Source: Sphingomonas phyllosphaerae (lineage in GTDB: Bacteria > Pseudomonadota > Alphaproteobacteria > Sphingomonadales > Sphingomonadaceae). Taken from it: 64,000 nucleotides of DNA. Location of the stretch: assembly GCF_029623345.1 (NCBI RefSeq), contig NZ_JAPYKH010000006.1, positions 124,001 through 188,000 of the forward strand, written 5' to 3'. The notes beneath the pieces are model-generated. The model was not told where the DNA came from and did not search any database. It was given only the letters and a program-made list of their open reading frames with translations. Shown here piece by piece: positions 8,253 through 16,803 of this stretch; the first letter of the stretch is position 1, and every line of letters starts with the position of its first letter. The translations under genes were made by a program, and so were the position numbers.

Positions 8253-9721
8253 AGCGCTCCGCCAGACTCGGCGGCCAGACGGGGTTTGCGGCGGAACGGC
8301 AGCCCGGGCAGCCAGCGGCGGATCTTCTGTCCCGGCGCGAGGTCGGGCGTGAAGGTGGGCACCACCGTCAGCGTCTCGAGCCCGAGCGCCTTGAGCTGGT
8401 CGACCCCGCGGATCGGGCGCATCAGGAACTCGAGCGCGAGCGCGAGCACCAGGCCGAGGCCGAGGCCGCCGGCGACGCCGCCGCCGATCAGCATCAGGCG
8501 GTTGGGCGAGACCGGGCGGTCGGGTGCCGCGGGAGGATCGACCACGGTGAGTCGCTCGCCCTTCTGCTCCTGCGCCATCCGTGCCGAATTCTGCGCACGC
8601 AGCACGTTCCCGGTGATGTCCTTGAGCTGGTCGCGCAGGCCGCTGGCGCGCGCCTCGAGCTGGTTGACCTGCTCCATCACCACCGGCGCACGCGAGGAGT
8701 TGGCAAGGCTGGCCGAGGCGCGCGCGTTGTCGCTGGCGCGATAGGATTCGAGCTGCGCGATCTGCGAATTATTGGCCTGGATCTGACTTTGCACCAGCGG
8801 GGCGTCGGACGTGTCGCCCTGCGACTTGGCGATCTCCTGCGCCTGCGCCAGCCGCGCTTTGGCGCGGATCACGTCGGGGTGACCCTCGTTGTAGACCGCG
8901 CGCGCCGCGATCAGCGCCTGCTCGGCCTGCTGCACCAGCGGGTCCTTGCCGCCGGACCTGCGCGACTGCGCCAGCAGCGCCCGGTTCTCGCTCTGGAGCT
9001 GCGCGATCTGCGCACTGTAGCCGCTGCTGTTCGAGGGCATGACGATGCCGCCCGACGACAGCGCGAGGCCGTTGCGCGCCTTGAGCTGGGTGATCTGCCC
9101 CTCGATCTGGCCGATCTGGTCCTGCAGCTTGCGCGACTGGTCCTGGAGGAAATCGACCGTGTTGGTCGCCTGCGCCGCCATGGTGGTGGCGTCGATCTCG
9201 AGGAAGCGGCTGACGATGCTCTGCATCACGGCCTGCGCCTTGGCGGGATCAGCGTAATCGAAGCTCATCGTGAAGGCGATCGTGCTGGTGCCGCCGTTCT
9301 GCGCCTGCTGCCCCTGGCCGATATCGCCGCTCACCGCCTGCACCGCGGTGGCCTTCTGCATCGTCTCGACGATCTCGGACAGCGGCTTGGAGCGCCGCTC
9401 CTTCTCGTACAGATTGTTCTGCTCGATCAGCGCGATCAGGTCGCCGCGGCTGAGCACCTGCTCGCGGATCTTGGCGATGCGCTGATCGATGATCGTCGTC
9501 AGCGGCGAGCTGACCAGCGTCGAGGGCAGTTCCTGCGACTCGACCAGCAGCGTCGCCGACGAGCGGTACGTCGGCGGCAGCAGCAGCGCGAGCGCTACCC
9601 CGATGGTGGAAAGCACCAGGAAGGGAATGATGATCAGCCAGCGGCGCTGCCACAGGATCGTGGGGATGTAGCCGAAGAAGCCGCCGCCGCCCTCTTCCTC
9701 GTTCGTGTCGACGTCACTCAC
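8249..9721 (-). CDS. GumC/Wzz-type polysaccharide co-polymerase
   Basis: A protein of about 490 residues with membrane helices near each end (RRWLIIIPFLVLSTIGVALAL and LMLIGGGVAGGLGLGLVLAL). Between them lies a long periplasmic coiled-coil region rich in Gln, Ala and Ser (for example KLQDQIGQIEGQITQLKAR). A Pro-rich PPAAPDRPVSPNR segment precedes the second helix, as in Wzz/GumC proteins. It sets chain length and activates the separate tyrosine kinase. The GTG at 9721 is chosen because it makes a GTGA overlap with the upstream barrel gene, a pattern repeated along the operon; an ATG at 9736 would give a 19-base overlap. Confidence 0.9.
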   Translation of the reverse strand: MSDVDTNEEEGGGGFFGYIPTILWQRRWLIIIPFLVLSTIGVALALLLPPTYRSSATLLVESQELPSTLVSSPLTTIIDQRIAKIREQVLSRGDLIALIEQNNLYEKERRSKPLSEIVETMQKATAVQAVSGDIGQGQQAQNGGTSTIAFTMSFDYADPAKAQAVMQSIVSRFLEIDATTMAAQATNTVDFLQDQSRKLQDQIGQIEGQITQLKARNGLALSSGGIVMPSNSSGYSAQIAQLQSENRALLAQSRRSGGKDPLVQQAEQALIAARAVYNEGHPDVIRAKARLAQAQEIAKSQGDTSDAPLVQSQIQANNSQIAQLESYRASDNARASASLANSSRAPVVMEQVNQLEARASGLRDQLKDITGNVLRAQNSARMAQEQKGERLTVVDPPAAPDRPVSPNRLMLIGGGVAGGLGLGLVLALALEFLMRPIRGVDQLKALGLETLTVVPTFTPDLAPGQKIRRWLPGLPFRRKPRLAAESGGAL

Positions 9722-10929
9722 TGCGTATCGCCCCATCTCGCTCGCACGAATACTTTGACGTTGAGGTCCGACGGCCAGTCCTGCCCGCCACCGGTTGCTC
9801 GACGATAGCCGCCCGCCACGCCCCCGAAGAGGCGCCGCGAGAAGCCATGTTCGTAACTTGCACCACCAGTGATGAAGGAGGCGTTGCGCGCCTGAAGAAG
9901 ATTCGACGTTTCCTGCACGCGCGAGTAATCGACCGAGGCACGCACCACGTCATTCTCGCGGACCTGGTACGAATAGTCCAATCCGGCGCCCTGGCGCTTG
10001 GAAATGTCACCGAAGCCGGTCGGCTGCGCGTCCGAATAGGCGCGGAAGCAGGTGTTGCTGCGCTGCCCCGCCTTGCACGCGAAGACATTGCCCGAGACGC
10101 CGGTCGAGTGCGTCGTCCCCAGCGGCGTGCGCGAGGTGATGAACAACGCACCGAGGGCGGCCGTCACCGTGACCGAGGAGCTGAACTGGTGCGTCAGCGT
10201 CACCTGCGGCTGGTAGAAGGCGCCCGAGGTACGCTGGCGCTCGAAGCTGGTCCACGATCCCGAGCCTTGGAGGCCGACGCTGGTGCGCGCCGACACCGCG
10301 TGCGACCAGCCGAGCGTCGCCGACTTGGTGGTGGACGAGGTCAGGATACCGCTGTCGGCGTAGCTGATCCGGCTGGCGCGTAGCTCGCCGTTGACGGTGT
10401 CGCGCGTGCTGATCCGCAGGTCCGCGCCGAGCGCGGCAACGAGGCTCTTCTGGCGCTGACGCAGGCCGAGCAGCGCGATATCGGGCGTGCCGAGATCGGG
10501 CGGGAGCGACGGATCGAGCACGCCGACCACCCCATAGCTGCTCTGGCCGATGATCGAACTGTCATAGCTCACCACCGCGTGCGCGTTGAACGTCTGGCTC
10601 AGCTGGCGCCGCGCGCGCGCCTCGACGCCGTAGCTGTCAGCCGAGTCGTAGCGCGTGAAATAATCGGTGCGGCGATAGTATGCACTCAGCGCCGCCTCGC
10701 CCTTCTCGTCGAGGCGGACGAGCTGGGGCGTGATCGACAGCTCGGTGAAGGCGCTGCCCGTATCATTGTCGTCGACGACGAACGGGTTGGTGGAGTAACC
10801 GACACCCGCCTGGCCATCGACGATGAAGCGCGTGGTCTGCGCTTCGGCCAGCGCGGACGGCAGCACCGCCAGCGCGACACCGAGCGGCAGCGCAACACCG
10901 GCGCGCAGACGACGACTCACGCCACTCAC
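9718..10929 (-). CDS. Outer-membrane beta-barrel protein of the exopolysaccharide operon
   Basis: A protein of about 403 residues with an N-terminal signal peptide (LPLGVALAVLPSALAEAQ). The remainder is alternating polar/hydrophobic beta-strands and ends VKVFVRARWGDTQ, consistent with an outer-membrane barrel. Such proteins accompany Wza-type exporters in sphingomonad polysaccharide clusters and may form the outer-membrane passage or guide the polymer. The GTG at 10929 overlaps the Wza-type stop as GTGA. The frame stays open upstream only as an antisense-like, low-complexity extension, which I exclude. Exact function is not shown by sequence. Confidence 0.75.
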   Translation of the reverse strand: MSGVSRRLRAGVALPLGVALAVLPSALAEAQTTRFIVDGQAGVGYSTNPFVVDDNDTGSAFTELSITPQLVRLDEKGEAALSAYYRRTDYFTRYDSADSYGVEARARRQLSQTFNAHAVVSYDSSIIGQSSYGVVGVLDPSLPPDLGTPDIALLGLRQRQKSLVAALGADLRISTRDTVNGELRASRISYADSGILTSSTTKSATLGWSHAVSARTSVGLQGSGSWTSFERQRTSGAFYQPQVTLTHQFSSSVTVTAALGALFITSRTPLGTTHSTGVSGNVFACKAGQRSNTCFRAYSDAQPTGFGDISKRQGAGLDYSYQVRENDVVRASVDYSRVQETSNLLQARNASFITGGASYEHGFSRRLFGGVAGGYRRATGGGQDWPSDLNVKVFVRARWGDTQ

Positions 10930-11528
10930 GGGACGATTACCGTGTCGCCGCCGCGCACCAGCGGCAGCGAATCGTTCGAGAGATTGTCGGTCGAGCCGCG
11001 CATCAGATCGCTCAGCCGCACGCGCACGGCCTGCGCGCCATTCGGCGTCTTGCGCAGGATCACGACGTTGCCGAGCGAGGCGAACTCGGTCGGGCCGCCG
11101 GCGAAGCTGAGTGCCTCGAGCACGTTGACGTAGCGACCGGGGTTGAACGAGCCGGGCGAGCGGACCTTGCCCAGCACTGAGAATTGCATCCCCTGCGGCG
11201 TCTTCACCGAGACGGTCACCTGCGGCACGGCGGTGCGATACTGGCCTTCCAGTCCCTTGGTGATGCGCGCCTCGATCTCGCTGGGCAGCGCGTTGAGCGC
11301 GTCGACCTTGCCGACGAGCGGGAAGGAGAAGGTGCCGTCGGGCAGAACCCGGACGGTGCGCTGCAGGCGCTCCTCGCCCCATACGAAGATGTCGAGCTCG
11401 TCGCCCGGGTTGATGCGATAGGCCGCAAGCGCCGCGGCCGAGCCGCCGGCGCCCGACTGCGCCGACGCGGGCACGGCCCCGATCAGCGCCAAGGCCATCG
11501 CTGCCCCGGACAGTAGCTTATTCACCAT
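10926..11528 (-). CDS. Polysaccharide export protein, Wza/EpsE type
   Basis: A 200-residue periplasmic/outer-membrane polysaccharide export protein. A signal peptide (ALALIGAVPASAQ) is followed by the polysaccharide export domain (YRINPGDELDIFVWGEERLQ, DGTFSFPLVGKV) and an SLBB-type segment (VLGKVRSPGSFNPGRY...VLEALSFAGG). It is shorter than full Wza and lacks its C-terminal amphipathic helix, as in EpsE-type exporters. It is the first gene of the leftward operon export protein > barrel > Wzz > kinase. A GTG at 11525 with AAGGGA just ahead is an alternative start. Confidence 0.9.
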   Translation of the reverse strand: MVNKLLSGAAMALALIGAVPASAQSGAGGSAAALAAYRINPGDELDIFVWGEERLQRTVRVLPDGTFSFPLVGKVDALNALPSEIEARITKGLEGQYRTAVPQVTVSVKTPQGMQFSVLGKVRSPGSFNPGRYVNVLEALSFAGGPTEFASLGNVVILRKTPNGAQAVRVRLSDLMRGSTDNLSNDSLPLVRGGDTVIVP

Positions 11529-11680
11529 TCCCTTGACCCCCCAACTACTAAGGCCTGATCCACAAATCGATCGGCGCGCGCCACGAGTTTATTTGATCGC
11601 TCGTCCCATATCGAGTAACGGGCGCAGCGTCAGCCGCCTTACCGCATTTTCCTTTCCATGTACGCACGAGATTGTTGAGT
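11529..11680. promoter_or_regulatory. Divergent promoter region between the export operon and the TPR gene
   Basis: These 152 bases separate two divergent transcription units of the exopolysaccharide locus and must hold both promoters. They are less GC-rich than the flanking genes. I see no clear operator dyad or consensus promoter boxes. Confidence 0.5.
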
Positions 11681-13117
11681 ATGTGCAGCATTCTGGTGCG
11701 TCGAACGAAGCGGTCGGGGCGCGCCGCGCTATTGTTAATGCTTTTCACCCTGGCCGCCTGCCGCGCGCCGGAGGAACGCGCCGCGCGCTACGCTGGCATG
11801 TACGAGGCGGCGTTGGCCGGCAACGATCCCTGGACTGCCCGGCTGGCGATGCAGCGCGCCGTTGCGATCGATGATTCGAATCCGCAATATTGGGCGGCGC
11901 TGGGCCGCGTGCAGCTGACCCTGGGCGATTACGCCGGCGCCTTTGCTGCATTCGTCCGCGCCAACGAGCTCGATCGCTCCAACGCGAACGTGATCCAGAC
12001 ACTCGCCGACCTCGCCGCGCTGAGCGGACGGGTGGAGGACGCGCGGCGCTACGCCAACCAGGTGTTGCTGCTGCTGCCGAGCGACCCGGCGCCACAGGCC
12101 ACGCTCGGCTTCGTCGCGCTGCACGACCGCGATTTCGACACCGCGCTCAAGCGCGCCGACACGGTGCTTGCCAGCCGCCCCGACGATTCGAACGCCACGA
12201 TCCTGAAGGCGCGCGCGCTGGCCTCGAGCGGCGATCCCGACGCGTCGCTGAAGCTGCTGACCGCTTTCACCGCGGCCCACCCGCGCGACGGAGCCGCGCT
12301 CGACACGATGGTGACGGTGGCGCGGCGCTTCAATCGGCTGCCGTCGCTCGCCGCGGCGCGCGAGAAGCTGGTGGCGCTGCGTCCGCACGATGCGGCGGGT
12401 CGCGTCGCTTATGCCGAGACGCTCTACGCGCTCGGCCAGCGCGACCGAGCGCGGGCGCTGACCGCGCGGCTGATCCGCGGCGGCGACTATGGCGACTCGC
12501 TGGTGGACGTGCTCGCGCTGTGGCGCCGCTACGAGCCGCGCGACTGGAGCGTGCCGACCGTGCGCACACTGGCCGCAGCGGCGGCGCCGCGCGACCGGCT
12601 GCGCTACGCCTATTTCCTGATGCTGACCGGCGCGGCCGACGACGCCGAGTCGCTGGTGGCGCCGCTGGCGAAGCCGCCAGTGACCGCCGCCAACGCTTCG
12701 GTGCTGGCCTTGCTGGCGCAGATCCGCGCGACTCGAGGGCGGGACAGCGAGGCCGAGTCGCTGCTCAATCAGGTGCTGGCCTTCGATCAGAGCAACGTGG
12801 TCGCGCTGCGCGCGCGCGCCGATCTGTACCTGCGCACCGGGCGGGGGCGGCAAGCGGTGTTCGATGCGCAGAAGCTCGTGGCGGAAAAGACCCGAGCGCC
12901 CGACGATCGGGTGCGACTCGCCCGCGCCTACCGCCAGGCGGGGCAGCCGCAGCTGGCCGAGAACGCGTTGCGCGGCGGCCTGCAGGACATTCCCGCCGAT
13001 CCGCTGCTCTATGGTGAGCTGCGAAAATATCTCGCCGCAACGGGGCGCAGCGACGAACTCGACGAGTTGGGTCAACAATTTGTAGAGCAGCAGCGACTAG
13101 CACGGTTGCAGTGGTGA
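11681..13117 (+). CDS. TPR-repeat lipoprotein
   Basis: A 478-residue lipoprotein with lipobox LAAC (LLLMLFTLAACRAPEE). Tandem TPR-like helical pairs then run to the C-terminus, for example NPQYWAALGRVQLTLGDYAGA, NVIQTLADLAALSGRVEDA and ALRARADLYLRTGRGRQA. It resembles the PrsT/PEP-CTERM system TPR lipoproteins found with exosortase-linked polysaccharide genes, where they act as periplasmic scaffolds. It heads the rightward set of exopolysaccharide genes. The ATG at 11681 is preferred over a TTG 9 bases upstream. Confidence 0.85.
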   Translation: MCSILVRRTKRSGRAALLLMLFTLAACRAPEERAARYAGMYEAALAGNDPWTARLAMQRAVAIDDSNPQYWAALGRVQLTLGDYAGAFAAFVRANELDRSNANVIQTLADLAALSGRVEDARRYANQVLLLLPSDPAPQATLGFVALHDRDFDTALKRADTVLASRPDDSNATILKARALASSGDPDASLKLLTAFTAAHPRDGAALDTMVTVARRFNRLPSLAAAREKLVALRPHDAAGRVAYAETLYALGQRDRARALTARLIRGGDYGDSLVDVLALWRRYEPRDWSVPTVRTLAAAAAPRDRLRYAYFLMLTGAADDAESLVAPLAKPPVTAANASVLALLAQIRATRGRDSEAESLLNQVLAFDQSNVVALRARADLYLRTGRGRQAVFDAQKLVAEKTRAPDDRVRLARAYRQAGQPQLAENALRGGLQDIPADPLLYGELRKYLAATGRSDELDELGQQFVEQQRLARLQW

Positions 13118-13157
13118 GATATTCTCGCGCGAAAAGGGAAGAGCGAGGCGTGAGCGA

Positions 13158-14600
13158 GTGGCGACGGTAGTGCGGCCCACCAGAGTGAGGCGGTTCACGT
13201 CCAACGTGATTCCGTCGCTGATCTTCGTCGTCGATCTGCTCTGCCTGCTGATCAGCATGCCGGCGGCGCTGCTGCTGTACGAGTTTTCCGTCGGCCTGGC
13301 GGTGGTGCCCGGCGTCCACACGGCGGCGGCGTTCATCGCCGGGGTCGCCTTTTTCCTGATCCGGCAGTCACGCGGCGTGTACAGCCAGTCGCTCGCGCTG
13401 CTCCGCTCGAGCGACGCCGCGGTGGCGCTCGACTATGTCTTCGCCGCGCTGCTGAGCAGCGCAATCGTCTGGCAATTTGGTTTGGTCGATGAATTCTCGC
13501 GCGGGCTGACGCTCTGGTACGTCGGCTCCTGCGTGGGCTCGCTGCTGGTCAGCCGCTTCGTGCTGCGCGCGCTGCTGCATCGGCTCGCGGTCGGCGGGCG
13601 GATACGCCAGCGCGTCGTGCTGTATGGCGCGGACACCGAGATCGTCGAGCGGACCTGCCGCATGCTCGACCTCCAGGCGCTGCCGCAGCTGCTGCTGGTC
13701 GGCGTGGCGGACGATTATTCGCGCCGATCGCGTGACGAGACGGTCGGGGATCTGCCGTTCATCGGCGGCTTCTCCGAGCTGCTGGCGATGGCGCGCGACG
13801 GCGAGGTGGACCAGGTGCTGATCGCGCTGGCCGACCTCACGCGTGACCGGCTCGACCTGATCCTCGACAAGCTCAGTGAGGTGGCCATCGACATCTCGCT
13901 GATCCCGCGCGAGGCGATCGCGCTGGCACCGGACTATCGGGTGAACTTCGTCGGCGCGATCCCGGTGCTGACACTGTGGCAGCGCCCGATGCGCGACGGC
14001 GATACCTTGCTCAAGGACGCCGAGGATCTGTTCATCGCCGCGGTGGCGCTGGTGTTCCTGTCGCCGCTGCTGCTCGTCACCGCGCTGGCGATCAAGGCGA
14101 CCAGCCGCGGTCCTGTCTTGTTCAAGCAGCCGCGCTTCGGCTTCAACAACCGCGAGATCATGGTCTACAAGTTCCGGTCGATGTACGTCGACCGGCAGGA
14201 CGTTTCGGGCGCCGAGCGGACGCGCAAGGGCGACCCGCGGATCACGCCCGTCGGTCGGCTGATCCGCAAGCTCAGCATCGACGAGCTGCCGCAGATCTGG
14301 AACGTGTTGCGCGGGGAGATGTCGATCGTCGGCCCGCGCCCGCACGCCACGCACATGAAGGTGGGCGACCATTATTACTTCGATGCGGTGAAGGGCTATG
14401 CCGCGCGCCACCGCGTCAAGCCGGGCATCACCGGGTTGGCGCAGGTGCGCGGGCTGCGCGGCGAGATCCAGACGATCGAGCGCGCCAAGCGCCGCGTCGA
14501 GTTGGACCGCTATTACATCGATCACTGGTCGCTCACGCTCGATCTCAAGATCATCATCCAGACCGTGGCCAACATCCTGTTCGACAAGAATGCGTACTGA
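13158..14600 (+). CDS. Undecaprenyl-phosphate glycosyl-1-phosphate transferase (WcaJ/ExoY type)
   Basis: A 480-residue polyprenyl glycosylphosphotransferase that would start repeat-unit synthesis by moving a sugar-1-phosphate, probably glucose, to undecaprenyl phosphate. It has four N-terminal membrane segments, a Rossmann-like middle (VVLYGADTE), a further helix (LFIAAVALVFLSPLLLVTAL) and the C-terminal catalytic domain. Conserved motifs are KQPRFGFNNREIMVYKFRSM, the RLIRKLSIDELPQIWNVL segment, MSIVGPRPH and KPGITGLAQVRG. The GTG start at 13158 has a GCGAGG-type site 9 bases upstream. The stop overlaps the next gene by 11 bases. Confidence 0.92.
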   Translation: MATVVRPTRVRRFTSNVIPSLIFVVDLLCLLISMPAALLLYEFSVGLAVVPGVHTAAAFIAGVAFFLIRQSRGVYSQSLALLRSSDAAVALDYVFAALLSSAIVWQFGLVDEFSRGLTLWYVGSCVGSLLVSRFVLRALLHRLAVGGRIRQRVVLYGADTEIVERTCRMLDLQALPQLLLVGVADDYSRRSRDETVGDLPFIGGFSELLAMARDGEVDQVLIALADLTRDRLDLILDKLSEVAIDISLIPREAIALAPDYRVNFVGAIPVLTLWQRPMRDGDTLLKDAEDLFIAAVALVFLSPLLLVTALAIKATSRGPVLFKQPRFGFNNREIMVYKFRSMYVDRQDVSGAERTRKGDPRITPVGRLIRKLSIDELPQIWNVLRGEMSIVGPRPHATHMKVGDHYYFDAVKGYAARHRVKPGITGLAQVRGLRGEIQTIERAKRRVELDRYYIDHWSLTLDLKIIIQTVANILFDKNAY

Positions 14601-15375
14601 ACCGGACGCGGCACGTAGCTTCCTCGGGCTGCGGTTCGACCCGCTCGACACCGATGCGGCGGTCGCCTGGCTGCGGCAGGCGACCGCGGCGGCTCCCTTC
14701 GCTTATGTGGTGACGCCCAACGTCGACCATATCGTTCGGCTCGACGCGGCGGGGCGCGACGAACCCACCGGGGCGGCGCTGTGGCGTGCGTATGAGGGCG
14801 CGGCGTTGACCCTGTGCGACAGCCGCGTGCTTGCTCGGCTGGCGCGCTGGTGCGGCGTGACGCTGCCGGTCGCGCCGGGGAGCGATCTGACGGTGCGGCT
14901 GTTCGACGAGGTCGCGCAGCCCGGCGACCGTCTCGCCATCATCGGCGGCGACTCGATGCTGGTGGCGGCGCTGCGGCAGAAGTATCCCGGTTTCGACATC
15001 GTCCAGCACGTCCCGCCGATGGGATTGCTGCGCGACCCCGCCGCGCTGGAGGCTGCGGCGGCGTTCGGGCGCGACTCGCGCGCGCGATTTCTCCTGCTCG
15101 CGGTCGGTTCGCCGCAGCAGGAGATCGTCGCCGCGCGAATCGCGGCACTGCCCGAGGCGCGCGGCGTAGCGCTGTGCGTCGGCGCGTCGCTCGACTTCAT
15201 CGTCGGGCGCCAGCGCCGCGCGCCCCGGCTGGTACAGCGACTCGGACTGGAATGGGCGCACCGGCTCGCCTCGCAGCCGCGTCGGCTGTGGCGGCGCTAC
15301 CTGATCGAAGGGCCGCGCATCTTCCGCCTGGCGCGGTCGTGGCGCGCAGGGCGCGGTTCGTTCGCTCCGGACTGA
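14590..15375 (+). CDS. WecG/TagA/CpsF family glycosyltransferase
   Basis: A 261-residue GT26-family enzyme. Recognisable segments are VVTPNVDHIVRL, LTLCDSRVLARLARW, VAPGSDLTVRLF, LAIIGGDSMLVAAL, LLAVGSPQQEIVA and GASLDFIVGRQRRAP, in the usual family order. Members add the second sugar to the lipid-linked intermediate, which fits its position directly after the initiating phosphotransferase. The ATG lies inside the last codons of that gene (11-base overlap), indicating translational coupling. The sugar nucleotide used is not determined. Confidence 0.9.
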   Translation: MRTEPDAARSFLGLRFDPLDTDAAVAWLRQATAAAPFAYVVTPNVDHIVRLDAAGRDEPTGAALWRAYEGAALTLCDSRVLARLARWCGVTLPVAPGSDLTVRLFDEVAQPGDRLAIIGGDSMLVAALRQKYPGFDIVQHVPPMGLLRDPAALEAAAAFGRDSRARFLLLAVGSPQQEIVAARIAALPEARGVALCVGASLDFIVGRQRRAPRLVQRLGLEWAHRLASQPRRLWRRYLIEGPRIFRLARSWRAGRGSFAPD

Positions 15376-15379
15376 GCGC

Positions 15380-15931
15380 ATGGACGATCGCTGGCATCCC
15401 GGCATCGGCGATCCGACCGCGATCGGCTGGATCACCGTCCTGGCCTATTTCAGCGCGGCGCTGCTGTGCGCCGCGGCGCAGCGCCGCGATTCGGCGGGGC
15501 CGCGACCACGGCATTTCTGGCTGGCGGTGGCGGTGCTGCTCGTCTTGCTTGGGATCAATAAGCAGCTCGATCTGCAGTCGCTCTTCACGCAAGTTCTACG
15601 TGACCGGGCCAAAGCGCATGGCTGGTACGAGCAGCGACGCGAATTCCAGGCGCTGTTCATCTTCGTCATCGCGGCCGTCGGCGCGGCGTTCTTTGCTGCA
15701 CTGCCATATGTCATGCGGCACCAGCCGCGCGCTCGAAACGTGACCTTGGCGGGTCTCGTTTTTCTTTATTGCTTCATCCTGGTGCGCGCTTCGTCGTTCC
15801 ATCATGTCGACTGGGCGCTGAGCCAGACGCTTTTCTGCATCCGGCTCAATTGGATCCTGGAATTGGGCGGTATCATCATTGCCGCAGCAGGGGCGTTGTT
15901 GGTCTCGCGTCGTTCGCGGGCGAGTCGTTAA
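15380..15931 (+). CDS. Polytopic membrane protein of unknown function
   Basis: A 183-residue protein with about five hydrophobic helices (around ITVLAYFSAALLCA, FWLAVAVLLVLLGINK, LFIFVIAAVGAAFFAAL, VTLAGLVFLYCFILV and LELGGIIIAAAGALLV). Charged loops carry a conserved-looking INKQLDLQSLFTQVLRD stretch. It starts 4 bases after the GT26 gene, so it belongs to the same operon. It is too short for a typical Wzy polymerase or Wzx flippase, and I recognise no catalytic motif. Confidence 0.75.
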   Translation: MDDRWHPGIGDPTAIGWITVLAYFSAALLCAAAQRRDSAGPRPRHFWLAVAVLLVLLGINKQLDLQSLFTQVLRDRAKAHGWYEQRREFQALFIFVIAAVGAAFFAALPYVMRHQPRARNVTLAGLVFLYCFILVRASSFHHVDWALSQTLFCIRLNWILELGGIIIAAAGALLVSRRSRASR

Positions 15932-16287
15932 CTATAAAATATAGTCGAATGCTCGCGCCCGATGTGGCGGATGCGTCTGTCCGAAGCGGATCGATCATGC
16001 TCCGGCCATGGGCGGCAGTGACTTGCTCGTCCCGATCTAGGAAAAGCCGAGCATTGCGATGCGCGGCGTCCCGCGCTCTTAAGTGCGCAGGACGAAATGA
16101 GGCGGCTCTGACCCATCCTAGCATTTGTTGCACCGAGGACGTGTCCCGAAACAGTCCGAAGTGCCTCAAAACGGCGATGGTGTACCTTCCGTAAACGAGT
16201 ATCAGCTCGGTCATCGGGTGGTGAAACAGCCTCGTCATTCAACCGTCCGGGTCGTGGTGTTTTCAGGGATCTAAGGGAGTTATCCGC
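15932..16287 (+). promoter_or_regulatory. Leader region upstream of the first PEPxxWA-CTERM gene
   Basis: A 356-base gap with no convincing gene. It begins with a perfect AT-rich dyad at 15931-15945 (ACTATA-AAA-TATAGT), unusual in such GC-rich DNA. It ends with an AAGGGAG ribosome-binding site 8 bases before the ATG at 16288. The length suggests the PEP-CTERM gene has its own promoter. Confidence 0.45.
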
Positions 16288-16797
16288 ATGAAGAAGTTCG
16301 TTGCATCCGCACTTGTCGCCGCCGCCTTCAGCGCCGCGACCCCCGCCATGGCGACCGAGCTGGCGCTCGAGCAGTCCGCCGACGGCACCTATTCCGCCAC
16401 CACCGGCTTCGTCTCGAAGACGGCGGGCAGCTTCACCGACAGCTACACGTTCAACGTGCCGTCGGTCGGCAAGGTGGGCGCGAGCGTCATCTCGCTGTCG
16501 ATCACCGGCGCGCTCCAGCTGCTCTCGGGCACGCTCAACGGCACCGCGCTGATCATGCAGCAGCTCGGCACCGACTCCTACGTGCTGCGCTCGGCCGACG
16601 GCGGTCAGCTCACCATCGACAATCCGCAGAAGCTGATCATCAACGGCACCTCGCAGGGCGGCGGCAGCTACACCGCCAACGTGACCTTCGCCGCGGTGCC
16701 GGAGCCGGCGACCTGGGCGCTGATGATCCTCGGCTTCGGCGTGGTCGGTTACTCGATGCGTCGCCGTCCGGCGGTGCGTTTCTCGCAGGCGATCTGA
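16288..16797 (+). CDS. PEPxxWA-CTERM sorting domain protein
   Basis: A 169-residue secreted protein. The N-terminal signal peptide is MKKFVASALVAAAFSAATPAMA. The mature region is short, Ser/Thr/Gly-rich and beta-like. The C-terminal tag has the motif VPEPATWALMI, a hydrophobic helix (LMILGFGVVGYSM) and an Arg cluster (RRRP). The tag is the variant processed by exosortase V, which is encoded about 11 kb upstream. It is therefore a probable substrate, placed at the end of the exopolysaccharide gene set. The function of the mature domain is unknown. Confidence 0.88.
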   Translation: MKKFVASALVAAAFSAATPAMATELALEQSADGTYSATTGFVSKTAGSFTDSYTFNVPSVGKVGASVISLSITGALQLLSGTLNGTALIMQQLGTDSYVLRSADGGQLTIDNPQKLIINGTSQGGGSYTANVTFAAVPEPATWALMILGFGVVGYSMRRRPAVRFSQAI

Positions 16798-16803
16798 TCC
16801 GGG

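Noticed and set aside
10930..11382. Upstream extension of the outer-membrane barrel frame
   Set aside because: It overlaps the export-protein gene in another frame and lacks a signal peptide. The GTG at 10929 starts directly before one.
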